Program-made: the position numbers and the translations under genes
Source: CAVVEC01 sp963747105
GTDB taxonomy: Bacteria > Acidobacteriota > Terriglobia > Terriglobales > Acidobacteriaceae
NCBI GenBank assembly: GCA_963747105.1
Contig: CAVVEC010000001.1
Span: 62,001 to 126,000, forward strand
DNA: 64,000 nucleotides
Direction: 5' to 3'
The notes under the pieces: model-generated
Seen by the model: the letters and a program-made list of their open reading frames with translations, nothing else
What the model was told of the DNA's origin: nothing
Database searches by the model: none
In this document: piece after piece, positions 29,419 to 37,665 of the stretch
How positions within the stretch are numbered: position 1 is the first letter of the stretch
How the letters are laid out: each line of letters opens with the position of its first letter

Positions 29419-30346
29419 CTACCGCTCAATCCCGGTACTCTCTTCCTTCACCGTCCGGAGCGCCCAAGCCATGCGCGGAGTATTGTGGGCAATGCCGAAA
29501 CGGCCGCTGGCGTCGAGCAAAATGATGCCGCCGTGGCCATTCAGCCGGGACTTAAGATAGTTGATGGCCTCCGCCGCCACCCACTCGGGCAGATTGCCGG
29601 CGGCCACGCGATCCGCCGCCCATTTGGCCAGCACCAGCTTCATGATCGGCTCTCCCCAGCCCGTGGTCGAAGCGGCGGCGGTCTTGTTATCCGCGAAGCA
29701 GCCGCAGCCGATCAGCGATGAGTCCCCCAGGCGCCCCGGAGCTTTATTGAGTGTGCCCCCGGTCGAGGTAGCGGCGGCGATGTTGCCGTCGCGATCGAGC
29801 GCCACCGCGCCCACAGTGTCATGCGAAATGGCGGGTGCGAACAGATCGGCCCGATGCGCTTCCTCATGCGCCTGAAATTCCCGCAGGCGTTCGACCTCGC
29901 GAGGAATGACCAGGTCTTCGTTCCTGCAGAGGGGAATGCCGTGCTCGACCGCAAACCGTTCCGCTCCTTCGGCCACGAAATACACGTGCGGACTCTCGCT
30001 CAGGATTTTGCGCGCCACGCGCACCGGATTGCGGAGATGTTCCACGCAGCCGACACCCCCCGCGGCCAAGGTAGCGCCGTCCATGATCAGGGCATCGAGT
30101 TGCACTCTGCCGTCGCGATTCAGAAAGCTGCCGCGCCCGGCGTCAAAGGTCTCGTCATCCTCCATGATGACGACGGCTTCCTCGACCGCGTCGAGCGCGG
30201 AGCCGCCCCGGTTGAGTATTTTCCAGCCGGTTGCCAGCCGCGTTGCGCACACCGTTGAGATGAGCCTCGACCATATCGTCAGGAATGGCCCAGGCACCGC
30301 CATGGACAAGCAGAACCGGATCAGTCGGCAAGCAGAGTCCCCCCAC
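29419..30346 (-). CDS. iaaA: isoaspartyl peptidase / L-asparaginase (Ntn hydrolase), one frameshift
   Basis: Plant-type asparaginase. The N-terminus VLLVHGGAWAIPDDMVEAH is in one frame. The rest begins ATGWKILNRGGSALDAVEEA in another. Removing one G from GCGGCTGG near 30250 joins them. The catalytic Thr at the autocleavage site is visible in HDTVGAVALDRDGNIAAATS, and the C-terminal block TGWGEPIMKL is also typical. The precursor self-cleaves at that Thr into alpha and beta chains and hydrolyses isoaspartyl peptides or asparagine. Total about 308 residues. Confidence 0.83.
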
Positions 30347-30381
30347 GGGAAACGACTGGATAGTCTAGCAGGATCAGCTTG

Positions 30382-30510
30382 TGTGGCGCGGGCGCCCCCG
30401 CCCGCATCTCGTCGGCCTCTCGTCGTTGGTCGTTCGCAAGAACCGGGGGGAGAGCCGGGAGAGCTTCAGACGGAGCAAAACGTCTCGCGGACGGGAATGT
30501 CCGCGCCACA
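30382..30510. repeat. 129-bp inverted-repeat element with two internal hairpins
   Basis: Perfect 10-base terminal arms, TGTGGCGCGG at the left and CCGCGCCACA at the right. Inside are two hairpins: GCGGGCG/CGCCCGC next to the left arm and GCGGAC/GTCCGC next to the right arm. It lies between the asparaginase gene and the phosphatidyltransferase gene. A related GC-rich phrase (GGCGGGGACGCCCGCGCC) occurs at about 37585-37602 after mltG. Confidence 0.55.
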
Positions 30511-30513
30511 AGG

Positions 30514-31164
30514 TTACGCCGCCTGGCTGGGATTGGCTGCGGCTCGGTCCACCAGTTCCGTTCGCGTCCAGGTATAGCGGACGCGATGGATCACCGTGAT
30601 CGTGGATAAGACCGCAATCACCCACAACACCGGCGCCATGCGGTTGAACAGCGCTCCCATGATGACCAGCACCAGGCGCTCGGGACGTTCCAGGAAACCC
30701 ACACGGCAGGACCCGATGAGCGATTCGGCGCGAGCGCGAGTGTAGCTGACCATGATTGCGCTGACCATCACGAAAGCGGTCAGAACCACGTAGAAGAAGC
30801 GGTCACCGCGGGCGTAGAACACCAGCAATCCGAAGAACTGCGAAGCATCGCTATAGCGGTCGATTACGGAATCGAAGAAGCCGCCGAAGCGAGTCACCCG
30901 GTTGGTTGCCCGGGCCACGGCGCCGTCCACCAGGTCGAAGAATCCGGAGCCGATGATGACCAGCCCGGCCAGCCGGAATAGACGGGCTTGATTGTCGCCG
31001 TTGGCGAATCCAAACAAGAACGCGGCGATGGTATTGACTACCAAGCCGAGGAAGGTCAGGACATTTGGGTTGATGCGGGCCAGCGCGAGCCAGCGGACGA
31101 TGGCATCGAGCAAGACTCCGCAGGCCCGGCCGAAAGCTCTCGTCCATGTAAAGCCCCAGGTCAT
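30514..31164 (-). CDS. CDP-alcohol phosphatidyltransferase family protein
   Basis: A 216-residue integral membrane enzyme with the complete family signature D-x2-D-G-x2-A-R-x8-G-x3-D-x3-D, visible as DLVDGAVARATN then GGFFDSVIDRYSD. Such enzymes transfer a phosphatidyl or phospho group from a CDP-linked lipid to an alcohol (phosphatidylglycerol- or phosphatidylinositol-phosphate-type products). The substrate is not identifiable here. The start overlaps the greA stop by four bases (ATGA), so it is cotranslated with greA. Confidence 0.85.
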   Translation of the reverse strand: MTWGFTWTRAFGRACGVLLDAIVRWLALARINPNVLTFLGLVVNTIAAFLFGFANGDNQARLFRLAGLVIIGSGFFDLVDGAVARATNRVTRFGGFFDSVIDRYSDASQFFGLLVFYARGDRFFYVVLTAFVMVSAIMVSYTRARAESLIGSCRVGFLERPERLVLVIMGALFNRMAPVLWVIAVLSTITVIHRVRYTWTRTELVDRAAANPSQAA

Positions 31165-31640
31165 GAGGCCTCGGCTGCCTCGTGAATCGTGGTGAGACTC
31201 AAGATTTCCATTTCCCGTTTGCCATTCGGCGTAACCACGGTTGCCGTATCTCCGACTTTCTTGTTCAGCAGCGCCCGCCCGATCGGCGAGCTGGTAGAAA
31301 TCTTCCCGGAGGTCACGTCGGACTCTTCGCTGGTCACCAGCTTGTACTCGACTTCTTCGTTCTTATCGTTATCAAGGACCCGCACGGTCGAGCCCAGGCC
31401 GACCTTATCCCTGGGAATGTTATCCATGTTGATAAGGGCCAGATCGGCCATGCGTTTACCCAACTGGCGCAGTTTCGCCTTGACGAACTCCTGGCGCTGC
31501 TTCGCCATGTGGTATTCGGCGTTTTCGCTGAGATCTCCCAGCGCCGCGGCCTTTTTGATCTCCTTGGGAAGCTCGTGAACCAACTCGTGCTCGAGCTGAT
31601 TGATTTCGTCTTGCAGCTTCTTCTTTATGTGGTCGGTCAT
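31161..31640 (-). CDS. greA: transcription elongation factor GreA
   Basis: A 159-residue cytoplasmic factor. The N-terminal coiled-coil hairpin carries the acidic tip (DLSENAEYHMAKQRQEFV), which enters the RNA polymerase secondary channel to stimulate cleavage of backtracked transcripts. The C-terminal FKBP-like domain has VGLGSTVRVLD and the block SPIGRALLNKKVGDTATV. It is the first gene of a two-gene unit with the phosphatidyltransferase. Confidence 0.95.
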   Translation of the reverse strand: MTDHIKKKLQDEINQLEHELVHELPKEIKKAAALGDLSENAEYHMAKQRQEFVKAKLRQLGKRMADLALINMDNIPRDKVGLGSTVRVLDNDKNEEVEYKLVTSEESDVTSGKISTSSPIGRALLNKKVGDTATVVTPNGKREMEILSLTTIHEAAEAS

Positions 31641-31726
31641 ACTTTGACGGATTATAAACCTAGCATCCGCGATCCACTGGCTTGGGAGGCAGACTTTTTA
31701 CCGGATCGGGAAACAAAACGGCAGAG

Positions 31727-32263
31727 TTAGGCTTCGAATTCCGAGGCTTCCGGGAACCGTAGGTTGGACTTGGACAGCGCTTTGGTGAGCAACTCCTCGA
31801 TCTGCGGCTCCTCGCAGTTTTTCGCCATCGCCAGCTCGCTGACCAGCAGATAGCGGCAGCGTTCCAGCATCTTCTTTTCCCGAAATGACAGTGCCTTGGA
31901 TTGGCCCAGAACAATCAGGCCTTTGAGCACGGCGGCGACTTCCAAAAGCGACCCGGTACGCATGCGCTCCGAGTTTTCCTTGAAGCGATATTTCCAGTCG
32001 GCGTTGTTGTCGCACAGGCCATCCTCAAGAAAATCCACGATCTTTTGAATCTCGCCGTTCTTCACCACCCGCCGCAAGCCGACCGTACCCACGTTGTGGA
32101 AAGGCACCATGACCTTCAAACTGCTGGACTTGATCTTGAGCAGGTAGAATTTTTCTACAGTTTCGCCGAAGGTCCGGCTGCTGATCTGTTCAATGATTCC
32201 CACACCGTGGTTGGGATAAACGACCTTATCGCCTATGTGGAAATTGCCATCCGTGCTCAACAT
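31727..32263 (-). CDS. carD: CarD/CdnL-family transcription regulator
   Basis: A 178-residue protein. The N-terminal Tudor-like RNA-polymerase-interacting domain (NFHIGDKVVYPNHGVGIIEQ) is followed by a helical C-terminal domain (LEVAAVLKGLIVLGQSKALS, FREKKMLERCRYLLVSELA). CarD/CdnL binds RNA polymerase beta and stabilises the open complex at rRNA and housekeeping promoters. Upstream of greA and probably a separate transcript, since 86 bases separate them. Confidence 0.92.
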   Translation of the reverse strand: MLSTDGNFHIGDKVVYPNHGVGIIEQISSRTFGETVEKFYLLKIKSSSLKVMVPFHNVGTVGLRRVVKNGEIQKIVDFLEDGLCDNNADWKYRFKENSERMRTGSLLEVAAVLKGLIVLGQSKALSFREKKMLERCRYLLVSELAMAKNCEEPQIEELLTKALSKSNLRFPEASEFEA

Positions 32264-32542
32264 GCAAGACCGCCCACAGGTGCAGGGGACAAGAGGAACA
32301 ACACCCCCTTATCCTACCCCAAAATGGGCCGAAAGGCAATTTTGGCGGGCTTTTTCACATCCTACGGATGGTGCCGGGGAAAGGTTTCTAAGACCCCAAA
32401 CTCAAGTAAGGGCTTGTGGCTGAGAGGATTGCCTTCGACGGAACGGGTTTCTATCTCCCAGTTAGCACTGCGGCCGCGGTGACGAACAAACATCAGGGCC
32501 AGGCTCACCCCGGATCCGGATTCTTCACCGGTATGCCGCCCG

Positions 32543-33646
32543 TTACTCTCCCAGCCAGGCCCCAAACGACTTCAGGGACTCGACGTGATCGAACACGATC
32601 TTCATCGCCGCTGTAATCGGGATCGCCAGCAGCAAACCCATAGCCCCCCACAACCAACCCCATACCAGAAGCCCCATGGTAACGGCTAAAGGATTGAGCT
32701 GCAACCGGTTACCAAGAAACTTCGGGTAGAGCATGTTCAGCGCGATCACATGCAGTCCGAATACGGTCACGAAGATCGTGATCAAGTCCTGAGAGTTCAA
32801 GTTGCCCAGGTCCACGAAAATCGGTGGAATCAAGGCCAGCACGATTCCCATGTAGGGGACCAGGCTCAGGAACCCACTGACGAATCCCACAAAGTAGAAG
32901 AAGGGCAGGTGGATGGACCAGAAGACCACTGTGCTCACCGCTCCGATCAAGAGCCCGATGAGCAGGTTTCCCACCATGAAACTGCGGATCATGGCGGATA
33001 TCAGGCCCAGGGTGACATACGCGGCGTTGCGGCTCTCCAAGGGAAACAGCATGACCGTCGCGGCCCGGACGTGCTGCTGCCAGGTCAGCATAAAGTACAC
33101 CAAGAACGGTATGAACGAGCCGGCTAGAATCGCAGTGCTCACCGATCCGAAACCGCGGGTCAGCATGTCGGTCCAATCCCTCGCGGGGCGAACACTCACC
33201 ACGCCTTTCTCATGCTCGGGGGCCAGAACCTCCAGGCTTTCCGCATTTCTTTCGAAGTTTTCCGCCTTTCGGCGGAGGCGGGCCAGATCGTTCCGCACCT
33301 TGCTGGTGTACTTGGGCAAATCCTGCAGCAGCGTGGCCGCCTGATTGTAGGAGTAATAAACCGTCCCGACGACCGCCGCGAGCAATAGCAGCAGCGCGAT
33401 AGCCGCCGCCAAACCGCGCGGCAGGCGAATGTAGGTGAGCGCATCCACAACCGGCGCGAGGATGAACGCCAGCAGCACCGAGACCAGCATCACCGCCAGC
33501 ACCAGTTCGCCAAAATAGCAGAGCGCCAGCAGGCACCCGATGCCGATCAGGTTCATGGCCCAATGGCGGCGTGCCCGGGGCTGCGCCGGCGCTGCCGCCG
33601 ATGGCGCAACCACTGCGGTTTCACGGGGCAATTCGTCGTCCAGCAT
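32543..33646 (-). CDS. AI-2E family transporter (TqsA/PerM-like)
   Basis: A 367-residue membrane protein from the ATG at 33646 (MLDDELPRETAVVAP). It has a paired hydrophobic N-terminal region, a soluble loop (KYTSKVRNDLARLRRKAENF), then LSLVPYMGIVLALIPPIF and the family block LYPKFLGNRLQLNPLAVTMG near the end. About eight transmembrane helices. Family members export small molecules or ions; the substrate is rarely known and quorum-sensing transport should not be assumed. Divergent from ruvX; an upstream TTG at 33709 in frame is less likely as start. Confidence 0.85.
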   Translation of the reverse strand: MLDDELPRETAVVAPSAAAPAQPRARRHWAMNLIGIGCLLALCYFGELVLAVMLVSVLLAFILAPVVDALTYIRLPRGLAAAIALLLLLAAVVGTVYYSYNQAATLLQDLPKYTSKVRNDLARLRRKAENFERNAESLEVLAPEHEKGVVSVRPARDWTDMLTRGFGSVSTAILAGSFIPFLVYFMLTWQQHVRAATVMLFPLESRNAAYVTLGLISAMIRSFMVGNLLIGLLIGAVSTVVFWSIHLPFFYFVGFVSGFLSLVPYMGIVLALIPPIFVDLGNLNSQDLITIFVTVFGLHVIALNMLYPKFLGNRLQLNPLAVTMGLLVWGWLWGAMGLLLAIPITAAMKIVFDHVESLKSFGAWLGE

Positions 33647-33730
33647 GGTGAAGAGATCAGGCTTGAGCACTCTGATCCAATTAACCCATCGCGCATTATC
33701 GTAGACCAATTCGTCCGTTCCCGCCGGACT

Positions 33731-33736
33731 TATAAT
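33731..33736 (+). promoter_or_regulatory. -10 box TATAAT of ruvX, placed for a leaderless message
   Basis: A consensus TATAAT ends only six bases before the GTG start of ruvX. With the usual 6-8 base distance from -10 to transcription start, the mRNA would begin at or within a base or two of the start codon. A weak TTCGTC lies 15 bases upstream as a possible -35. No ribosome binding site precedes the GTG. Confidence 0.45.
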
Positions 33737-33742
33737 CTCGAC

Positions 33743-34192
33743 GTGCCCTCAGAGCCAACCCACACCCCGGCGCTGCATCCGCGAATCCTGGGTTTAGACG
33801 TCGGCTCTCGCCGCATCGGGCTGGCGGTTTCCGATCCGCTCGGCATTACCGCCCAGGGACTGGAAACCATCCAGCGGCAAAACAAGCGCCTCGACTTCGG
33901 ACAACTGGAGAAAGTGATCCGCGAATACCAGGTCTCCGAGATCGTAGTGGGCTATCCCTTGCGCATGAGCGGGGCCGAAGGAATTCAGGCGGAGAAAATG
34001 CAGCTCTTCGCCGAAGATCTGCGCCGGCGTTTCCGGTTGCCGGTTCACCTCTGGGACGAACGCCTGACCTCCGCCCAAGCCAACCGCCTGCTGCGCGAGA
34101 CCGAGATGTCCATCAAACGCCGCGGCCAGGTCGTGGACCAGATGGCGGCAGTGTTGATTTTGCAGAGCTGGATGGAGGCCAGAGGCGGCTAA
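33743..34192 (+). CDS. ruvX: RuvX (YqgF) Holliday-junction resolvase-like nuclease
   Basis: A 149-residue RNase H-fold protein from the GTG at 33743. Catalytic-type acidic motifs are visible: the first strand ILGLDVGSRRIGLAVSD, then EIVVGYPLRMSG, then HLWDERLTSAQA, with the last Asp in VDQMAAVLIL. The family is involved in pre-16S rRNA 5' maturation and is essential in many bacteria. In many genomes it lies next to mltG; here a 2.3 kb restriction-modification remnant separates the two. Confidence 0.9.
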   Translation: MPSEPTHTPALHPRILGLDVGSRRIGLAVSDPLGITAQGLETIQRQNKRLDFGQLEKVIREYQVSEIVVGYPLRMSGAEGIQAEKMQLFAEDLRRRFRLPVHLWDERLTSAQANRLLRETEMSIKRRGQVVDQMAAVLILQSWMEARGG

Positions 34193-34275
34193 GCAGTTCG
34201 CTCTCTATATTTCCCTTCCCAAGATAACCCATTATAGGATAGTGTTGTCTGGAGCATCGGTCGAGAGTTGCTTCG

Positions 34276-34497
34276 GTGAGGAATTTGAATCACAATTCGT
34301 ATAGCAATCAACGGACAGGCTGCCGGAAAGTGAAAGATTGTGTCATCAACGTCGCCTCAGTAAAGCATCGCAGTCCTTTTCGCTACCCCGGCGGGAAGAC
34401 GTGGCTTGTTCCACGAGTGCTCGACTCGCTTAGGAGTCTCGACCCTGTAGCATCCGCCCCACCTGTTCCGTTGTACACTTATACCCTCTCAGCGTAG
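34276..34497 (+). pseudogene. N-terminal scrap of a D12-class DNA adenine methylase
   Basis: The frame contains KHRSPFRYPGGKTWLVPRVL, which is the start of Dam/D12-class N6-adenine methylases, including the SAM-binding FxGxK-like motif RYPGGK. It is then lost after about 30 family-like residues and runs to a stop. The catalytic DPPY motif and the rest of the enzyme are missing. This marks the left side of the restriction-modification remnant. Confidence 0.65.
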
Positions 34498-34510
34498 CTC
34501 ATTTTGCTAT

Positions 34511-35446
34511 ATGCCAAAGGCAAGGTCTGCATCGAAGGGCGGTTTGCGCACCTTGAAGGAAAATGTCTTTGTTATCCTTCGCGGGCATCTTGGACAGAGG
34601 ACCGTCCTCGGCGTCGCAATACCAGTGCTGTCGGCTCATATTGACGCAGCGAAGAGCGGGCGGCGGTTTGTGGGATTTACAGAGAAGCAAATTGAAGTTG
34701 CCTTCCGCGAACTGAATTCAGAATTCGTCAAGAGCGAATACCACTCGACATACCTTCACAGGGGGCTGGCCCGATTCCTGGAGGCCGCAGAAAACCGCTA
34801 CAAGATCCGCGATCGATTGCTTGCTGGTGCGTCGATCGCCGATCTCGAGCAACTTCGGAGTGATTTGGTGGAATCGCTACGGACTGCGTACGAGAAGCGG
34901 CAAGCAGTCATAAAGAAACTCGTGGCCGCGTGTTCGCTACCAGCGGAGCGCATAAAGGAACGACACACCCTCGTCGATTCGTATCTTTCAGAGCTCACGG
35001 GCAACCGTGGTGAGATGTTCGAAGTGGTGTCGTTTGCTGTCTTACGAGAGTACTTCCGCACCTTCGGGTTTTCGCTCCAGCGGTTCTCAACAACGCACGC
35101 CAACGACGGCGGGATGGACTTCGTCGGGGGCGAAGCCATATACCAAGTTACCACCGACGAGAGCATTCAAAAGCTCCGAAGAGACCTCGCAAAGGCACCC
35201 GGAACGAAGCGGGTGCTGGTGAGGCCAACCGTCACGCCCGCCGTTACCGAGTTGTGCGAGGGCGACGTTTTGGAGACTATAGAACTAAAGGACTTGTTGA
35301 ACCACTTCATATCGTGGCTTTTGGCCCGGGACACGCGATCGAACCAACCTCGACATCTCCAGCGTGTGCTCGAAATCGCACTTGGGGAATTCCGGAGGGA
35401 GAATCGAGCGGAAACGGCCGTAGGCCCGTCGTCGGAAGCGGTTTAG
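34511..35446 (+). CDS. probable PD-(D/E)XK-type restriction nuclease
   Basis: A 311-residue soluble protein. The first 190 residues are mostly helical (SIADLEQLRSDLVESLRTAY). Around residues 198-212 it has NDGGMDFVGGEAIYQVTTD: a Gly-rich turn with Asp followed 5 residues later by Glu-x-x-x-Gln on a beta strand, like a PD-(D/E)XK active site with Gln in place of Lys (a known variant). A conserved-looking C-terminal strand (KRVLVRPTVTPAV) follows. Its position after the methylase scrap supports a restriction role. I recognise no specific subtype. No strong ribosome binding site precedes the ATG. Confidence 0.5.
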   Translation: MPKARSASKGGLRTLKENVFVILRGHLGQRTVLGVAIPVLSAHIDAAKSGRRFVGFTEKQIEVAFRELNSEFVKSEYHSTYLHRGLARFLEAAENRYKIRDRLLAGASIADLEQLRSDLVESLRTAYEKRQAVIKKLVAACSLPAERIKERHTLVDSYLSELTGNRGEMFEVVSFAVLREYFRTFGFSLQRFSTTHANDGGMDFVGGEAIYQVTTDESIQKLRRDLAKAPGTKRVLVRPTVTPAVTELCEGDVLETIELKDLLNHFISWLLARDTRSNQPRHLQRVLEIALGEFRRENRAETAVGPSSEAV

Positions 35447-35465
35447 GTTTGCGAGGAGGACCCAC

Positions 35466-35711
35466 ATGTGGCGTTGCCCTAGATGCAAGTCGACCATCCG
35501 AATTTTCGAGGCATGCACGACCATACTGGTATACGACAACGGCACCGAGGTTGACGACTGTTTCGAATGGGACGATGAAAACGAGGCTGAGTGCACGCAA
35601 TGCTCGTGGAAAGGGACCGCCGGCGAGGCATTCCAAGAGGACGAAGGGGAGGAACTGGAAGAGAAACAGGAAGAAGAACTAAGGGAAGAACAGGGGGCTA
35701 GCTTGTTATAA
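35466..35711 (+). CDS. small zinc-ribbon protein with acidic tail
   Basis: An 81-residue protein starting MWRCPRCKSTIRIFE, with two CxxC pairs (CPRC at 4-7 and CTQC near 43) forming a zinc ribbon, and a long Glu-rich tail (EDEGEELEEKQEEELREEQG). It begins 19 bases after the nuclease stop and probably shares its transcript. It ends convergent with, and overlapping by 14 bases, the NotI-like fragment on the other strand. Function unknown. Confidence 0.6.
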   Translation: MWRCPRCKSTIRIFEACTTILVYDNGTEVDDCFEWDDENEAECTQCSWKGTAGEAFQEDEGEELEEKQEEELREEQGASLL

Positions 35712-36063
35712 TCAGTGTCTCTCCAACCCATTCATAGATAGCCCCTTCCTCCTCAAATCTTCTGGGGCAAGTCGTAACCAGTGGACCCGCCGCACGCGCC
35801 TCGGCACTCAAGGCCGGCTTCTCGTAGAGCCGAAGTGAACAAACACCGCCGTCCTTCGTACAAATGACCTTCGACTCGAAGGACTGAAAAGGACAGATCT
35901 GCTTCGGGCGGGCTTTCTTGGCGACGGATTGTATCCGGGCTAGGTCGCGACGCTCTTGGTCCGAGAGGGCTAAGAAGGACTTGCCGTACCACTCACCGAT
36001 GCCGTACCGGATCTGAAACCGCTGTTGTGGAAGCCTGTTGGCTGTATTTCTAGGGGTTCGCAC
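35698..36063 (-). CDS. N-terminal part of a NotI-like restriction endonuclease
   Basis: 121 residues. YGIGEWYGKSFLALSDQER is followed by a cysteine pattern CPF-x7-C-x4-GVC, then TTCPRRFEE. This matches the metal-site layout I know from NotI (CPF..., C, GVC, CPNR), where four Cys bind iron. The catalytic half, about 250 more residues in NotI, is absent: the frame stops and the following sequence belongs to the zinc-ribbon gene. It is therefore a remnant. The start overlaps by 14 bases the upstream XRE gene. Confidence 0.6.
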   Translation of the reverse strand: MRTPRNTANRLPQQRFQIRYGIGEWYGKSFLALSDQERRDLARIQSVAKKARPKQICPFQSFESKVICTKDGGVCSLRLYEKPALSAEARAAGPLVTTCPRRFEEEGAIYEWVGETLIITS

Positions 36064-36295
36064 CGATGTTTCTCGCTTTCAGCCGTCGGACAAATTCGGC
36101 AACCTTAATGCCAAGAATCTCGGTGATCTCCAAGAACTCCAGCAAATCCAGACGCCTCTCGCCATTCTCGTACTTTGAAACATATGACTGGGGCCGACCA
36201 AGTTTCGCGGCAAGTTCCATCTGAGTTACACCAGCCTCTCTCCGCGCGCCAATGAGTAGTTCTCTCAACCGAAGGTACGAAGGAGAATTCCGCAT
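36050..36295 (-). CDS. small XRE-type regulator, possible C protein
   Basis: An 81-residue helix-turn-helix protein (ARREAGVTQMELAAKLGRPQ, SYVSKYENGERRLDL), one domain only. Size and position next to restriction genes match the controller (C) proteins that time expression of restriction enzymes. It overlaps the NotI-like fragment by 14 bases. A palindrome lies 45 bases upstream of its start. Confidence 0.7.
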   Translation of the reverse strand: MRNSPSYLRLRELLIGARREAGVTQMELAAKLGRPQSYVSKYENGERRLDLLEFLEITEILGIKVAEFVRRLKARNIGANP

Positions 36296-36339
36296 AGAAG
36301 ATGTCTAAGCACGCGATTCTAGAACCTGTTTTGGAATAA

Positions 36340-36355
36340 CCCAACATGGGTTGGG
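36340..36355. promoter_or_regulatory. palindrome upstream of the XRE gene
   Basis: CCCAAC-ATGG-GTTGGG, a perfect 6+6 inverted repeat in the promoter region of the XRE gene. Possible self-binding operator. Not the classical C-box sequence. Confidence 0.4.
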
Positions 36356-36483
36356 AAGCTACGAGGGCCGAACCGGAGGAGCGGTATTCTTAACACTACC
36401 CAAGGGCTACACAAACGTGACCAATGGCTAACGACCATCGGACCAACCCCCGACTGCCTCACCTCATCTAAACTATCCGTAGC

Positions 36484-37566
36484 TTGCGTATAGTCTTCAC
36501 ACTTCTCCTGCTGGCCGTCCTCGCCTTCGGAGGATGGATGGCCTGGACTCTGCTTACGCCCGTTACACCGTCCGGGCAGACGTTTGTGCTTTTGCGTCCC
36601 GGATACTCCAGCCGCCACATCGCCAACGAACTGCAGTCGGCGGGGGTCATTCGCAGCGCAAGGGCTTTTGCCATCTGGCACCGCATTCACCACAGACGCT
36701 CGCTGAAGGCAGGCGAATATCTGTTCGAGAAAACCGCCACGGCTCTCGACATTCATCAGCGCCTGGTGCAGGGCGACATTTATGTTCACACGGTGGTGAT
36801 CCCTGAAGGCTACAACATGTTTGAGATCGCGCAGGCTATCCAACAGGCGGGCTTGGGACCGAGTGAAGCCTTCCTGAAAGTCGCCATGTCCGACACCGCC
36901 TTGATTGCCGACATCGCCCCCGACGCTAAGACGCTGGAAGGTTATCTTTTTCCCAGCACCTATGAGTTCACCCGCACCCAGAGCATGGAAGAGATGGAGG
37001 CGGCGATGGTCAAGCAGTTTCGGCAGGTGGCGCGCGAGATCGGGTTGACCCAAACTTCGCAGACCCAAAATCCGTTAGCCCAGGCTTCACAGGGCAACAA
37101 CCCGCAGAGTGCCGTGCCGAGCGCCGACGCTCAACCAAATGATGTGCAGAAGAACGACGTGCAGAAGATTGTGACCCTGGCCTCCATCATTGAGAAGGAG
37201 ACGGCGGCCCCGGACGAGCGCCCGCTGGTGGCCAGTGTTTACTACAACCGGCTCGGACGCAAGGTCGCGCTGCAAGCCGATCCCAGCGTGATCTACGCCG
37301 AACTTCTGGACGGAGCCTACACCGGAGCCCTACACCACGCCGACATGCATTTCAAGTCCGCTTACAACACCTATACCCATCGCGGGCTGCCGCCGGGACC
37401 AATCGGTAACCCAGGAAAGACGTCGCTAGAAGCTGCCATGCACCCGGCGACAACTGACTATTTTTATTTCGTGAGTGACGGCAACAGCCATCACCGTTTC
37501 GCCCGCAGCCTGGAAGAACACAACCGGAATGTGGCAATGTACCGTAAAATCGTCAACGGAAAGTAA
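36484..37566 (+). CDS. mltG: endolytic murein transglycosylase MltG
   Basis: A 360-residue inner-membrane enzyme with one N-terminal transmembrane helix (IVFTLLLLAVLAFGGWMAW) and a LysM-like region. The YceG catalytic domain has the active-site Glu in LASIIEKETA, QADPSVIYA, and the conserved NTYTHRGLPPGPIGNPG block. It cleaves nascent peptidoglycan strands and sets glycan length. It starts with TTG at 36484. A Gln/Asn-rich insert near residues 185-225 (TQTSQTQNPLAQASQGNNPQ) is unusual for the family and looks like a flexible loop. Confidence 0.92.
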   Translation: MRIVFTLLLLAVLAFGGWMAWTLLTPVTPSGQTFVLLRPGYSSRHIANELQSAGVIRSARAFAIWHRIHHRRSLKAGEYLFEKTATALDIHQRLVQGDIYVHTVVIPEGYNMFEIAQAIQQAGLGPSEAFLKVAMSDTALIADIAPDAKTLEGYLFPSTYEFTRTQSMEEMEAAMVKQFRQVAREIGLTQTSQTQNPLAQASQGNNPQSAVPSADAQPNDVQKNDVQKIVTLASIIEKETAAPDERPLVASVYYNRLGRKVALQADPSVIYAELLDGAYTGALHHADMHFKSAYNTYTHRGLPPGPIGNPGKTSLEAAMHPATTDYFYFVSDGNSHHRFARSLEEHNRNVAMYRKIVNGK

Positions 37567-37620
37567 GCGCGGCGCGGATGCACGGGCGGGGACGCCCGCG
37601 CCTACATCGCTGGGCATCGC

Positions 37621-37653
37621 CATAAGTATGGTATCAAAGCCATAAATATGGTA
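37621..37653 (+). promoter_or_regulatory. tandem operator of the vapBC pair
   Basis: Two 13-base direct repeats, CATAAGTATGGTA and CATAAATATGGTA, start 20 bases apart. Each contains a small palindrome (CATA-NN-TATG). Spacing of two helical turns just before the antitoxin start suits cooperative binding by a ribbon-helix-helix antitoxin. Confidence 0.55.
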
Positions 37654-37665
37654 CACTTCCGTGTC

